Below, in pieces: positions 1-8,006 of a stretch of DNA of 64,000 nt (position 1 is its first letter; each line of letters opens with the position of its first letter). The translations under genes and the position numbers were made by a program. Under the pieces are notes generated by a model, which saw nothing but the letters and a program-made list of their open reading frames with translations, ran no database searches and was not told the DNA's origin. The DNA is from Bacteroidaceae bacterium (GTDB lineage Bacteria; Bacteroidota; Bacteroidia; Bacteroidales; Bacteroidaceae), in the NCBI GenBank assembly GCA_017429525.1, contig JAFROT010000015.1, positions 1 through 64,000 on the forward strand, given 5' to 3'.

Positions 1-21
1 GCAAATTGTTCGCAAAACAAA

Positions 22-54
22 GAAAAAGGAGCTACATTTTTGATGTAACTCCTT
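22..54 (-). terminator. Intrinsic terminator of tRNA-Met
   Basis: Twelve-base inverted repeat (26-37 with 43-54, one G-T type mismatch) just downstream of the minus-strand tRNA. On the minus strand it ends in a run of T residues, the layout of a factor-independent terminator. Confidence 0.75.
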
Positions 55-65
55 GATTTTCAGTG

Positions 66-139
66 TGGACCAGCCAGGGCTTGAACCTGGGACCTCCAGA
101 TTATGAGTCTGTTGCTCTAACCAACTGAGCTACAAGTCC
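66..139 (-). tRNA. tRNA-Met (CAT anticodon)
   Basis: Reads on the minus strand as a 74-nt cloverleaf: acceptor GGACTTG paired with CTGGTCC plus discriminator A, D arm AGCTC, anticodon loop CTCATAA giving CAT, and T arm with GGTTCAAGCCC. CCA is not encoded. A CAT anticodon can mean elongator Met, initiator Met or lysidine-modified Ile2. The G1-C72 pair argues against initiator; elongator Met is the best reading but Ile2 is not excluded. Confidence 0.88.
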
Positions 140-179
140 AATGTGTTATGCAGATAGCCTTTTGGGGACTTTTGCGGTG

Positions 180-210
180 CAAAGGTAGTGAAAAGTCGTG
201 AAACTGCAAA
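180..210 (-). promoter_or_regulatory. Bacteroidetes-type promoter of tRNA-Met
   Basis: Minus strand shows TTTG (210-207), 19 nt, then TACCTTTG (187-180), a full match to the Bacteroidetes sigma-A -33/-7 pattern. The tRNA 5' end lies about 40 nt downstream. Confidence 0.8.
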
Positions 211-249
211 TTTTTATGGAAAGAATTGTTGGTTTAGATGATGAGAGGG

Positions 250-346
250 GGGATAAAGGGGCTTGAAGAGGTGAAGGGCGTGCTCGGCGGGCTGCGGTTA
301 TCTCATCAGCGTCGTGGGATAAAGGGGCTTAAGGAGGTGAAGGGCG
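250..346. repeat. 31-bp direct repeat pair
   Basis: Bases 250-280 and 316-346 are near-identical copies of a unit beginning GGGATAAAGGGGCTT, 66 bp apart, with a few mismatches. They sit in the 290-bp gap between the tRNA promoter and the 3' end of the sulfatase gene. No gene is visible in this gap. Confidence 0.75.
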
Positions 347-428
347 GAAGGATTAAACGGTTGTAATTTCGGTTCTGGTGATGACTTGTGACGCGCTGCC
401 CGTACGCGATTTCGAGCGCTTGGACGGG

Positions 429-2054
429 TCAGCGCTGAGGGTCGTCGTACTGGATTTGCAGCTGCTCAAGACGGCGGTGGAGGGTGCGCTGGAGTTGCTC
501 CATTCCGGGCTGGCCATAGAGGTTGTGGAGTTCGTGGGGATCGTTCTTCAAGTCGAAGAGTTCCCATTGGTTGACGTCGTGGCCATAGAAATGGATGAGT
601 TTGTAGCGGTCGGTGCGGATGCCGTAATGTCGACGGACATCGTGCTCTGCGGGATACTCATAGTAATGATAGTAGACCGCGTCACGCCAATGTTTGATGG
701 CCTGCTTGTCGGCTTTGGTTGCGGCTTTACCTTTCAGCAGGGGAAGGAGTGAGACGCCTTGGATGTCATTGGGGACTGGTGCACCGGCGAGTTCAAGGAA
801 AGTGGGGGCGTAGTCGATGTTCTGCACCATCTCGTTGATGTCGCCTCGACGTTCATAGCCAGCGGGCAAGTGCATGATGAGTGGGGTAGAGAGGGACTCC
901 TCATACATGAATCTCTTGTCGAACCATCCGTGCTCGCCCATATAGAATCCTTGGTCGGAGGTGTAGACGACAAGCGTGTTGTCGAGCAGGTTGTGGTCGC
1001 GCAGGTAGTCGAGTACGCGCCCGACCTGAACATCAAGTTCGTGGACGACCTTGGCATAGTCGCGCATATAGCGCTGATATTTCCATTCGAGGAGTTCGGC
1101 ATCGCGGCTGCCCGAGATGCTGCTCTGCGGCTGCTTAGGCAGGAAGTTATAGTCCGTTCCCCATTTCTCATAGAAAGCACGTGAGAGTGGCACGTAGAAA
1201 TCATCGTAGCGTTTTCGCTCTTCTTTGGAGAGGCGTCCGATCATATTTTGATAGGAGCCGGAGAGGCGGGTACGAGGAGTCTCTTGGGGCGAGACGAACA
1301 TCTTGGTGTCGTAGACGATGTCCATGTCCTTGCCGATCTCCATCTCGGTCTTGGCCGCTGCCTCGCGTGTGGCGTAGTCGTCGTGGAACTCCGGCGGAAG
1401 CGGGAAGGTCCGGTCCTCATAGAGGCGAAGGTCCTCGAGAGCGGGCAGCCATGCGCGATGGCAGGCTTTGTGGTGGACGAAGAGGGCGAAAGGCTTGTAG
1501 CCTTCTGCGCTGTTGGGTGCTGTGACGTGGTGCTCCATCCAGTCCAAGGCCTTGTCGGTGATGACGCGTGTGACGTAGCCGCTATCAACAGCCTGCGAGC
1601 CATCCATGTGAATGAATGTGGGATTGTAGTAGTCGCCCTGTCCAGGGAGAATCTCCCAATGGTCGAAGCCCGTAGGCTTGGAGACGAGATGCCATTTGCC
1701 TATAAGGGCCGTCTCGTAGCCTGCGGCTTGCAACAGCTTGGGCATGGTCTGCTGTGAGCCGTCGAAGATGCCGTGCTCATTGTTCGTGAATCCATTCTTG
1801 TGGGAATGTTTGCCCGTGATCATGCAGGCACGGCTGGGGCCGGAGAGTGAGTTGGCGACGAAACTGCGGGTGAAGCGGACGCCGTCGGCAGCGATGCGGT
1901 CGAGGTTAGGCGTCTCGACGAATCGATGATCATAGCACGACATCATCTGCGCCGTATGATCGTCGGTCATGATGTAAACGATGTTCGGGCGTTGCTGTGC
2001 CCATGCGGGAAGTTGAATTGAGGCTAAAAAGAGGAGCGAAGCATGGCGTTTCAT
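429..2054 (-). CDS. S1-family sulfatase, likely N-acetylglucosamine-6-O-sulfatase type
   Basis: A 541-residue exported sulfatase that would hydrolyse sulfate esters on glycans in the periplasm. The signal peptide ends A-W-A (17-19) with Gln20 next. The metal-binding MTDDH is at 29-33, and the formylglycine site SGPSR is at 71-75. It is a Ser-type site, so activation would need an anaerobic radical-SAM maturase, which is not in this window. The surrounding text (ETPNLDRIA, FVANSLSGPSRACM, LIGKWHL, DQGFYMGEHGW) resembles Bacteroides GlcNAc-6-sulfatases (S1_11); the exact substrate is inference. I chose ATG at 2054 over the in-frame TTG at 2060. A NahK-like kinase gene nearby (3729-4817) fits amino-sugar salvage. 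Confidence 0.9.
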   Translation of the reverse strand: MKRHASLLFLASIQLPAWAQQRPNIVYIMTDDHTAQMMSCYDHRFVETPNLDRIAADGVRFTRSFVANSLSGPSRACMITGKHSHKNGFTNNEHGIFDGSQQTMPKLLQAAGYETALIGKWHLVSKPTGFDHWEILPGQGDYYNPTFIHMDGSQAVDSGYVTRVITDKALDWMEHHVTAPNSAEGYKPFALFVHHKACHRAWLPALEDLRLYEDRTFPLPPEFHDDYATREAAAKTEMEIGKDMDIVYDTKMFVSPQETPRTRLSGSYQNMIGRLSKEERKRYDDFYVPLSRAFYEKWGTDYNFLPKQPQSSISGSRDAELLEWKYQRYMRDYAKVVHELDVQVGRVLDYLRDHNLLDNTLVVYTSDQGFYMGEHGWFDKRFMYEESLSTPLIMHLPAGYERRGDINEMVQNIDYAPTFLELAGAPVPNDIQGVSLLPLLKGKAATKADKQAIKHWRDAVYYHYYEYPAEHDVRRHYGIRTDRYKLIHFYGHDVNQWELFDLKNDPHELHNLYGQPGMEQLQRTLHRRLEQLQIQYDDPQR

Positions 2055-2090
2055 AGGCAAAAATGGAGGTCAGTTTGTATTTTTCGGGAG

Positions 2091-2148
2091 CAAAGATAAG
2101 AAAAAACTGAGTAGAAAAGAAGGCTTTTACCTTTTTTTTATATCTTTG
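2091..2148. promoter_or_regulatory. Divergent -7 boxes for sulfatase and dcuB-like gene
   Basis: Minus strand TATCTTTG at 2098-2091 faces the sulfatase gene; plus strand TATCTTTG at 2141-2148 faces the transporter. Both match TAnnTTTG exactly. Neither has a clear TTG at the expected distance, so strength is uncertain. Confidence 0.65.
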
Positions 2149-2190
2149 TGGCCAAAAGCAATACTTATCTCTTCATTTACCTAAGAAATT

Positions 2191-3639
2191 ATGTTTTCGA
2201 TTCCTATGATTCTCCAACTCCTGATTGTGCTGGGCGCACTTTGGGTTGGTTCGCGCTACGGCTCGCTCGCCTTGGGTGCCATCTCAGGCATAGGCCTGGC
2301 CATCCTCGTCTTCGGTTTTGGCTTGAAGCCCGGTTCGCCGCCTACGGATGTCATTTACATCATCATCGCCGCCGTGACTTGCGCGGGCATCATGCAGGCT
2401 TCAGGTGGCATGAACTGGCTTATTCAGATAGCCGAACGTATGCTTCGTCGCCATCCTGACCGCATCACCTTTCTGGCTCCCCTGTGTACGTTCTTCCTGA
2501 CGGTGCTCGTAGGTACGGGTCACGTGGTCTACACGCTGATGCCGATCATCTGCGACATCGCGCTGAAGAAAGGCATTCGCCCGGAGCGTCCTTGCGGCGT
2601 CGCGTCTATAGCCTCGCAGGTGGGCATCACGTGCTCGCCGATTGCTGCCGCCGTCGTTGCTTTCGTGAGCATCTCCAACTTGAACGGATTTGACATCACC
2701 ATCCCGGGCGTGCTGATGATTTCGCTCCCCGCCTGCCTCTGCGGTCTGCTGGCAGCCGCTGCGGCCAGCTATCATCGCGGCCTCGACCTCGACAAAGACC
2801 CTGAGTTCCAGGCCAAGCTGAAGGACCCCGAGATGTACAAGTACATTTATGGCAGCAATGCGACGACGCTCGACCAGGAGATTCCGCGTTCGGCCAAGAA
2901 TGCTGTCTTCATCTTCCTGGGCGCATTGGCCGTCATCGTGCTGTTCGCCATCTGCCCCCAGCTGCTTCCCGATTACGGCCAGGTCATGGCCATCAAGGGC
3001 GCAGGGGCTCTCGACCTGACCGACGGAGCTGCCATCTCGGCACAGGAGCTGGCTCGTGCCGGCGTGGTCGTGAAGGGGTTCACGGAGGAGGGTATTGTGG
3101 ATCTGAAGATGAATGTGGTCATCCAGATCGTGATGATCACGGCCGCCGCACTGATGATTATTTTCTGCAAGGCGCAGCCGAAGAAGGCCGTTTCCGGGCC
3201 AGTGTGGCAGTCGGGCATGGTCGCCGTGGTCGCCATCTACGGCATCGCCTGGATGGCCGACACGTACTTCTCTAATTATATGTTCGAGATTCAGAAGGCC
3301 TTGGAGGGGATTGTATCGGAGTACCCGTGGTCCATCGCCATCGTCTTCTTCCTGGTGTCAGTGCTCATCAACTCTCAGGGCGCAGTGGTCGTGGCGATGC
3401 TGCCGCTGGCCTACAAGCTGGGCATCTCGGGCCCCGTGCTGCTCGGCGTGTTCCCGTCCGTCTACGGTTACTTCTTCATTCCCAACTACCCGTCGGACAT
3501 CGCGACCGTCAACTTCGACCGCTCTGGCACTACGGTTATCGGCAAGTACCTGCTCAACCACTCTTTCATGATGCCGGGCCTCATCAGCGTGGGCGTCTCC
3601 ACACTGGTAGCTTACGTGCTGTCGATGTTAATCTATTGA
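2191..3639 (+). CDS. dcuB: Anaerobic C4-dicarboxylate transporter, Dcu family
   Basis: A 482-residue polytopic inner-membrane protein of the DcuA/DcuB family, which exchanges fumarate, malate or aspartate for succinate. This fits a fermenter that excretes succinate. Hydrophobic helices span the chain from residue 5, with conserved stretches GTGHVVYTLMPI and SQVGITCSPIAAAVVAF around residues 105-160 and FIPNYPSDIATVNFDRSGTT near 430-450. A hydrophilic loop of roughly 60 residues follows the fifth helix. It starts 43 nt after a TAnnTTTG box and ends at a strong hairpin. It is a single gene between convergent and divergent neighbours. DcuA versus DcuB subtype is not resolved. Confidence 0.9.
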   Translation: MFSIPMILQLLIVLGALWVGSRYGSLALGAISGIGLAILVFGFGLKPGSPPTDVIYIIIAAVTCAGIMQASGGMNWLIQIAERMLRRHPDRITFLAPLCTFFLTVLVGTGHVVYTLMPIICDIALKKGIRPERPCGVASIASQVGITCSPIAAAVVAFVSISNLNGFDITIPGVLMISLPACLCGLLAAAAASYHRGLDLDKDPEFQAKLKDPEMYKYIYGSNATTLDQEIPRSAKNAVFIFLGALAVIVLFAICPQLLPDYGQVMAIKGAGALDLTDGAAISAQELARAGVVVKGFTEEGIVDLKMNVVIQIVMITAAALMIIFCKAQPKKAVSGPVWQSGMVAVVAIYGIAWMADTYFSNYMFEIQKALEGIVSEYPWSIAIVFFLVSVLINSQGAVVVAMLPLAYKLGISGPVLLGVFPSVYGYFFIPNYPSDIATVNFDRSGTTVIGKYLLNHSFMMPGLISVGVSTLVAYVLSMLIY

Positions 3640-3659
3640 CCTTCATCTTACAGCAGGAC

Positions 3660-3702
3660 AAAAAGAATCTCCAGGATGGTCGACGTCCTGGAGATTCTTT
3701 TT
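3660..3702. terminator. Bidirectional terminator between convergent genes
   Basis: Perfect 16-bp inverted repeat (3660-3675 with 3687-3702), 11-nt loop, A-rich on the left and T-rich on the right. It can stop transcription from both the transporter and the kinase gene. Confidence 0.9.
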
Positions 3703-3728
3703 ATATATATGTATTCGCGCGCGCGAGC

Positions 3729-4817
3729 TTACTGCTCGGCAATGAAGGCGGCCATTTCGTCCTTGAGGGCATAGGCGCTCTTGAAGAGGGCGAGCTGGTT
3801 CTTGACGCGATCGAGGTTGTGCTCGGGATACTTGCACTTCCAGTACTTGTCGCCGCTGATATAGTCCCAGAGGAAGCGAACGGCCTGCATGTAGGGGAAG
3901 AGGGTGGCGGCGTAGGGCAGCAGTTCCTTCTCCAGGGGGGTGAGGAAGCTCTTGGCAGAGCGGAGGTAGCCACGGGTGAAGGCCTTGAAGATCTCCATGT
4001 TGAAGCCCACCTTCGAGAGGTCGGGGTCGTCCTCGGCGGTGAAGTTGGCAGCGGTGCGCAGGAAATCGCCGTAGTCCGAGAAGATGAAGTTGGGCATGAC
4101 GGTGTCGAGGTCGATGACGCAGAGCACGCGGTCCTGCTTGTCGAACATCATGTTGTTGACCTTCGTGTCGCAGTGGCAGATGCGCTTGGGCAGTTTGCCC
4201 TCACGGCCGAGTCGCTCGGCCAGGGTCATCTCGTCGGCGTAGCTGAGCAGCTCGTCGATGATGGGCTGTACGGAGGCGACGCGGCCTGCAGGGTCCTTGG
4301 CGATAACCTCCTTGAGCTGCTGGAGGCGGAACTCCATATTATGGAAGTCCTTGATGGTCTCGCCGAGCTGCACGGGAATGTCGGCCAGCATGGCCTGGAA
4401 GTCGCCGAACGCTTCGCCGGCGGCCTCGCTGGACTCGGGGTTGACCGCCTGCTTCGTGATGGCATCGCTGATGAAGACCATCAGTCGCCACGGTTCGCCG
4501 TCGACGGTCGTGTAGAGCTTGGAGGCGTCGGTCTTGAGTGGCACGAAGGTCAGCACCTTTCGGTCGATGTCCTGCTCGCCGCGCATCTGCAGTTTCTGGC
4601 GGATGTGGCCAGTGACGGCGCGGATGTTGTTCATGAGCATGTCCACGTCGGGGAACACGTTGGTGTTGACGCGCTGCAGGACGTAGTCGGGCGCCTCGGT
4701 CTGAGCGGTTTTCACGAGGAGCGTGTCATTGATTAGTCCCTCGCCGAGGGGCTTGATTTCGTCGACCGTGCCACGGATGGCAAACTGGTCGACGATGGCA
4801 AGTAGTTTGTCGTTCAT
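3729..4817 (-). CDS. Phosphotransferase, N-acetylhexosamine 1-kinase (NahK)-like
   Basis: A 362-residue cytoplasmic kinase of the aminoglycoside-phosphotransferase fold. Residues near the N-terminus (GEGLINDTLLV) form the nucleotide-binding loop. ICHCDTKVNNMMFD is the catalytic Brenner loop, followed by the metal-binding VIDLDTV. Length and sequence match the Bacteroidales group related to NahK, which phosphorylates GlcNAc or GalNAc at C1; members are sometimes annotated as mucin desulfation-associated. Proximity to the sulfatase gene supports a role in amino-sugar salvage. Sugar specificity is inference. Confidence 0.82.
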   Translation of the reverse strand: MNDKLLAIVDQFAIRGTVDEIKPLGEGLINDTLLVKTAQTEAPDYVLQRVNTNVFPDVDMLMNNIRAVTGHIRQKLQMRGEQDIDRKVLTFVPLKTDASKLYTTVDGEPWRLMVFISDAITKQAVNPESSEAAGEAFGDFQAMLADIPVQLGETIKDFHNMEFRLQQLKEVIAKDPAGRVASVQPIIDELLSYADEMTLAERLGREGKLPKRICHCDTKVNNMMFDKQDRVLCVIDLDTVMPNFIFSDYGDFLRTAANFTAEDDPDLSKVGFNMEIFKAFTRGYLRSAKSFLTPLEKELLPYAATLFPYMQAVRFLWDYISGDKYWKCKYPEHNLDRVKNQLALFKSAYALKDEMAAFIAEQ

Positions 4818-4832
4818 AAGTGTAAAAGAGCA

Positions 4833-4953
4833 GACCCACCCCCTGCCCTCCCTTGTAGGGAGGGAGCAGATACTTTTGCTATAAGTTGTTAATAATCTTC
4901 ATTTCTTAGTTAGGTGACCACTCCCTCCCTACAAGGGAGGGTGAGGGGAGGGT
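4833..4953. repeat. R1 palindromic repeat, inverted pair
   Basis: Two copies of the GC-rich R1 element lie head to head: 4833-4870 (core CCCTCCCTTGTAGGGAGGG) and 4911-4953 (same core, opposite strand). About 40 bp of AT-rich DNA separates them. They fill the gap between the kinase start and the 3' end of the MG2 gene. R1 has a GACCC(A/T)CCCC arm at one end, a palindromic core and an AGTGGTCAC-like tail. Confidence 0.85.
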
Positions 4954-4962
4954 CTTTTTCTG

Positions 4963-7785
4963 TTAGTTTCTCAGCAAGGTTCCATCTGCCGCCTGTCCGT
5001 TGGCCTCCACGGCGAGTGATGCCGGTTTGCTGCCCATGAAGAAGCTGACGGCGGCCTTGCCCTCGCCGTCCAGTCGCAGGTCGGGGTTCCAGTAGAGCGT
5101 CCGCCGGTAGTCCTTCTGCCCGTCGGGCAGAGGGCGGCGGCTGTAGTCGGGGTGATAGAAGTCATCGGCCACGTTAAAGCCCTGCAGCACGTAGCGGCGG
5201 TCGCGGTAGGTGACGCGCTTGCCCTGGTCGTCGGGGCGTCGCAGGTCGATGGTCACCGTGGGCTGGTTGTCCTGGCTGAAGGCCGTGCTGCCTTCGCGCC
5301 GCGGCGAGTAGTCGGTGTAGACGTAGACCTTGTCGAGGTTGTAGAGGTAGTTGTACTCGTTGATCACGCTGGGCGAGTGGTAGAAGGTGCTGTTCTTCGA
5401 GTTGTAGCGCGCTTCCATCGGGTAGGTGCGTTCCATGTTCATGTCTCCGATGTAGGTTCGTGCGACGTCCGTCATGAAGCGCTCATGGCCTTGGAACCAT
5501 GCTACGCTGAGGCCCGCGTCGACCGCCTCGTTGAAGGCCTCGTAGGCATCGATGACGAAGACGGGTTTCGAGGCATCGAAGGCGCGCAGTCCGCGGCGGC
5601 GTGCCTGCACGGTGACGGCGTTCATCATGGTGCCGTCCTCGGGGATGAAGTCCAGCGCCTGCGTCACGCCTTCGGGCGTGGGGGCATATTGTGTATGATA
5701 GTAGTCGTAGGGCTTGACGAAGCGGGGGTAGGGGAAGGAGAGCCGCACGTAGAACTCGGGGTACTCCTCTTCGTCCATCGAGACCCACATGTGCCTCTCG
5801 CCCTCTCGCCATTGCGTGGTGTCGCTGGCGCCGAGGTAGAGCAGGCAGTAGCCTTCGAAGTCAGGCACTTGCATGCGGAATCGTCCTTTCTGGGTGACGG
5901 CGTCGCCGACGATGCCTTCCTTCGAACCGGGCTGCACGAACTCGGCGTGCACCAGCACCTCGTGCTTCAGCCGGCCCTCGTCCTCGTAGAAGCGTGCGGC
6001 GGCCATGTCGCCGGTCACGCGGTGCTGCCCCTCGCGCACCTGATAGCTGCGTGTGCTCTCGAGGAGCTGGTTGAAGGCCTCTTCATTGCTCGTCTCCAGT
6101 TGGTTGTCCGCTGCGGCATCCATCGCGTCCCACTGGCTCTGCAGGTCCTGCGCATCAGCCTCCATGAACTTCTGGTGGTCGGCTAGGTCCTTGTCGCGTA
6201 TCTCGTCCTCCTTGGTTGAGCCCGTGTACTTGTGGGCTACGCCGGAGAGCACCTGCGTGTACTCGGCGGGATGGCTGAGGGTGAAGGCTCCGGGCGTGGC
6301 CATCGTATGCCAGTCGAAGCGCCGCCATCCCTGCGTCATCATCAGCAGGTCGAGGGCTGCGCGGTGCTCGTCGTCGTCGCGCTCGAAGAAGTAGGCCGCA
6401 TCGGGCACGAAGCCCTTGATCTCGGACGCCAGCAGCATCTCGGTCAGAATGTTGCCGTTGTCGAAGGTGTAGTCCTGGGTGCCCGCGTCGCGCACGGCGA
6501 GTGAGAGCGTGGCGCCGTCGGCCGACGAGGGAGCCGTCGGACATTCTATCTGTAGGGAGGCTTGTTCGTAGGGCTGGTATTCAGGTCGGATGCCGCTGAC
6601 GGTCAGCGATGGCTGTGCGAGCGCCGGCTTGGTCACGAAGAAGAGGCGGTCGGCCCACACGCGGCCCTGCGCATCGAACACCGTAGCCTGGTTGACGCCC
6701 GCCGGCAGTTGGTCGGCCGGAAAGCGCCGCGTGGCCGTTCCGTCGGCAACCTCTAAAGGCTCGAAGTGCTCCACTTTTCCCTCGTGCATAAGGGTCAGTC
6801 CCAGCGCCTGCCCGACGGCCGCACCGCGGGGGCTTACGCTGACCACCCACTCGTCGGCCTGCCGCTCCACGCTGAGGGCTACGCCGTCGGCGGCCACGCG
6901 CTTCACCTCGGCCTTGGCCGTTCGGCCGTCCTTGTTCGTGAAGAGCGCCGTGTAGGCCGCTCCCGGCTCGGGCGTGAAGGTGACGGTGCCACGCCCGCGA
7001 CTGACGGTCTGCCCCTCGGCCACGGCCGCGCCATTGGCGGCTGTGATCCGCAGCGAGCCTTCTTGCCACTCGCCTTCCTCGGTAGCCGCTTCGAAGGCCA
7101 GGCGGCACGGCGCGCCGCCCACGAGCCGGCCGCCCTCGGGGTAGCACGAGAGCCGCAGCCCCGTCTTGTCCTCCTCCTTGTAGGTTCGGCGCAGCGGGCG
7201 CACCGTCATGTCATGGTAGAACTCGCCCGCCACCTTCGGCTTGCTGTAGACGGGGAACACGCGCGAGTAGAGCTTGTCGTAGTCGCGATAGTACTCGCGG
7301 GCCATGGCCTTGTTGAAGAACCATTTTTCGGCGTACTCCGTGTGCGGGTGCTGGCGCTGCCCCCAGTTGAGCTGCCAGCGCGTGTAGGCGCGCAGCTCGT
7401 AGTAGCCGCCGTAGAGCGTGTCGGCCAGCACGAAGTTGCCGTGGCCCCGCCCGTCGCGCATCTCCACCAGCTGCCGCTCCACCAGGTAGCCGTCCTGGTT
7501 GTAGAGCTCGGCATAAAGCACGCGGCTGACGCTGGAGGGCACGTCCTTGTCGGTGCGGCGGGTGTAGGCGGCAAACCAGATGGTGTCGCCCAGGAAGTAG
7601 CACGTATTGTCCAAGTGCACGAACACCTTCTCCTGCGGCACGGCACGGCCGAAGCGCGTCAGCCTGTCGGCCCAGCCGTCCAGCGTCGTGGGCGCGGCCG
7701 GCGTCGTCTGTGCCATCAGGCCTGTGGCCAGACCGAGGAAAAGGAGCAGAAGCGTGCAGTGACGCAGTTCGGGGAGTTTTGCCAT
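4963..7785 (-). CDS. Large exported MG2-domain-type protein of unknown role
   Basis: A 940-residue exported protein. The signal peptide ends L-M-A with Gln26 at +1. The N-terminal region (about 35-180, FVHLDNTCYFLGDTIWFAAY) resembles the macroglobulin MG2 domain found in large Bacteroidales proteins. Middle parts look like beta-sandwich repeats. Residues near 690-760 (EDGTMMNAVTVQARR) recall the entry to a TonB plug, but no barrel follows. The C-terminus (TLYWNPDLRLDGEGKAAVSFF) is typical of this family. Related proteins occur widely in Bacteroidales without a settled function. It is divergent from glmM. An R2 repeat abuts its start codon. Confidence 0.8.
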   Translation of the reverse strand: MAKLPELRHCTLLLLFLGLATGLMAQTTPAAPTTLDGWADRLTRFGRAVPQEKVFVHLDNTCYFLGDTIWFAAYTRRTDKDVPSSVSRVLYAELYNQDGYLVERQLVEMRDGRGHGNFVLADTLYGGYYELRAYTRWQLNWGQRQHPHTEYAEKWFFNKAMAREYYRDYDKLYSRVFPVYSKPKVAGEFYHDMTVRPLRRTYKEEDKTGLRLSCYPEGGRLVGGAPCRLAFEAATEEGEWQEGSLRITAANGAAVAEGQTVSRGRGTVTFTPEPGAAYTALFTNKDGRTAKAEVKRVAADGVALSVERQADEWVVSVSPRGAAVGQALGLTLMHEGKVEHFEPLEVADGTATRRFPADQLPAGVNQATVFDAQGRVWADRLFFVTKPALAQPSLTVSGIRPEYQPYEQASLQIECPTAPSSADGATLSLAVRDAGTQDYTFDNGNILTEMLLASEIKGFVPDAAYFFERDDDEHRAALDLLMMTQGWRRFDWHTMATPGAFTLSHPAEYTQVLSGVAHKYTGSTKEDEIRDKDLADHQKFMEADAQDLQSQWDAMDAAADNQLETSNEEAFNQLLESTRSYQVREGQHRVTGDMAAARFYEDEGRLKHEVLVHAEFVQPGSKEGIVGDAVTQKGRFRMQVPDFEGYCLLYLGASDTTQWREGERHMWVSMDEEEYPEFYVRLSFPYPRFVKPYDYYHTQYAPTPEGVTQALDFIPEDGTMMNAVTVQARRRGLRAFDASKPVFVIDAYEAFNEAVDAGLSVAWFQGHERFMTDVARTYIGDMNMERTYPMEARYNSKNSTFYHSPSVINEYNYLYNLDKVYVYTDYSPRREGSTAFSQDNQPTVTIDLRRPDDQGKRVTYRDRRYVLQGFNVADDFYHPDYSRRPLPDGQKDYRRTLYWNPDLRLDGEGKAAVSFFMGSKPASLAVEANGQAADGTLLRN

Positions 7786-7786
7786 T

Positions 7787-8000
7787 TGCGATTTATCGTT
7801 TACCGTTTACGATTTACCATTCATTCTTGCGAAAAAGATGCTTTCAGGCGACAAAGATAACGTTTTTTTCTCATCTTTGTGCCGCGAAAAGCAAAAAATC
7901 ACTACCTTTGCCCCAAAAGAACACCAAAAGGTGTATGAAAAATCGTAAATGGCAAATCGTAAATCGTCAATAGTAAATCTTTAAATCTTTAAATCATTCA
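7787..8000. repeat. R2 repeats in both leaders of a divergent gene pair
   Basis: The R2 element (units of the form AAATCGTAAATGG) occurs at 7787-7826 reading towards the minus-strand gene and at 7938-8000 reading towards the phosphohexomutase. Each copy directly precedes a start codon, so both are in the predicted 5' leaders. TATCTTTG (minus, 7859-7852) and TACCTTTG (plus, 7903-7910) lie between the copies. Confidence 0.75.
7852..7910. promoter_or_regulatory. Divergent -7 boxes for MG2 gene and glmM
   Basis: TATCTTTG on the minus strand (7859-7852) and TACCTTTG on the plus strand (7903-7910). The latter has TTTG at 7876-7879, 23 nt upstream, slightly longer than the usual 19-21. Confidence 0.6.
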
Positions 8001-8006
8001 GTCATC

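Noticed and set aside
4833..4953. R1 palindromes as simple transcription terminators
   Set aside because: The cores lack a following T run and occur inside genes, so a terminator role does not explain them.
4963..7785. MG2-type protein as a TonB-dependent receptor
   Set aside because: A plug-like stretch is present but no outer-membrane barrel follows.
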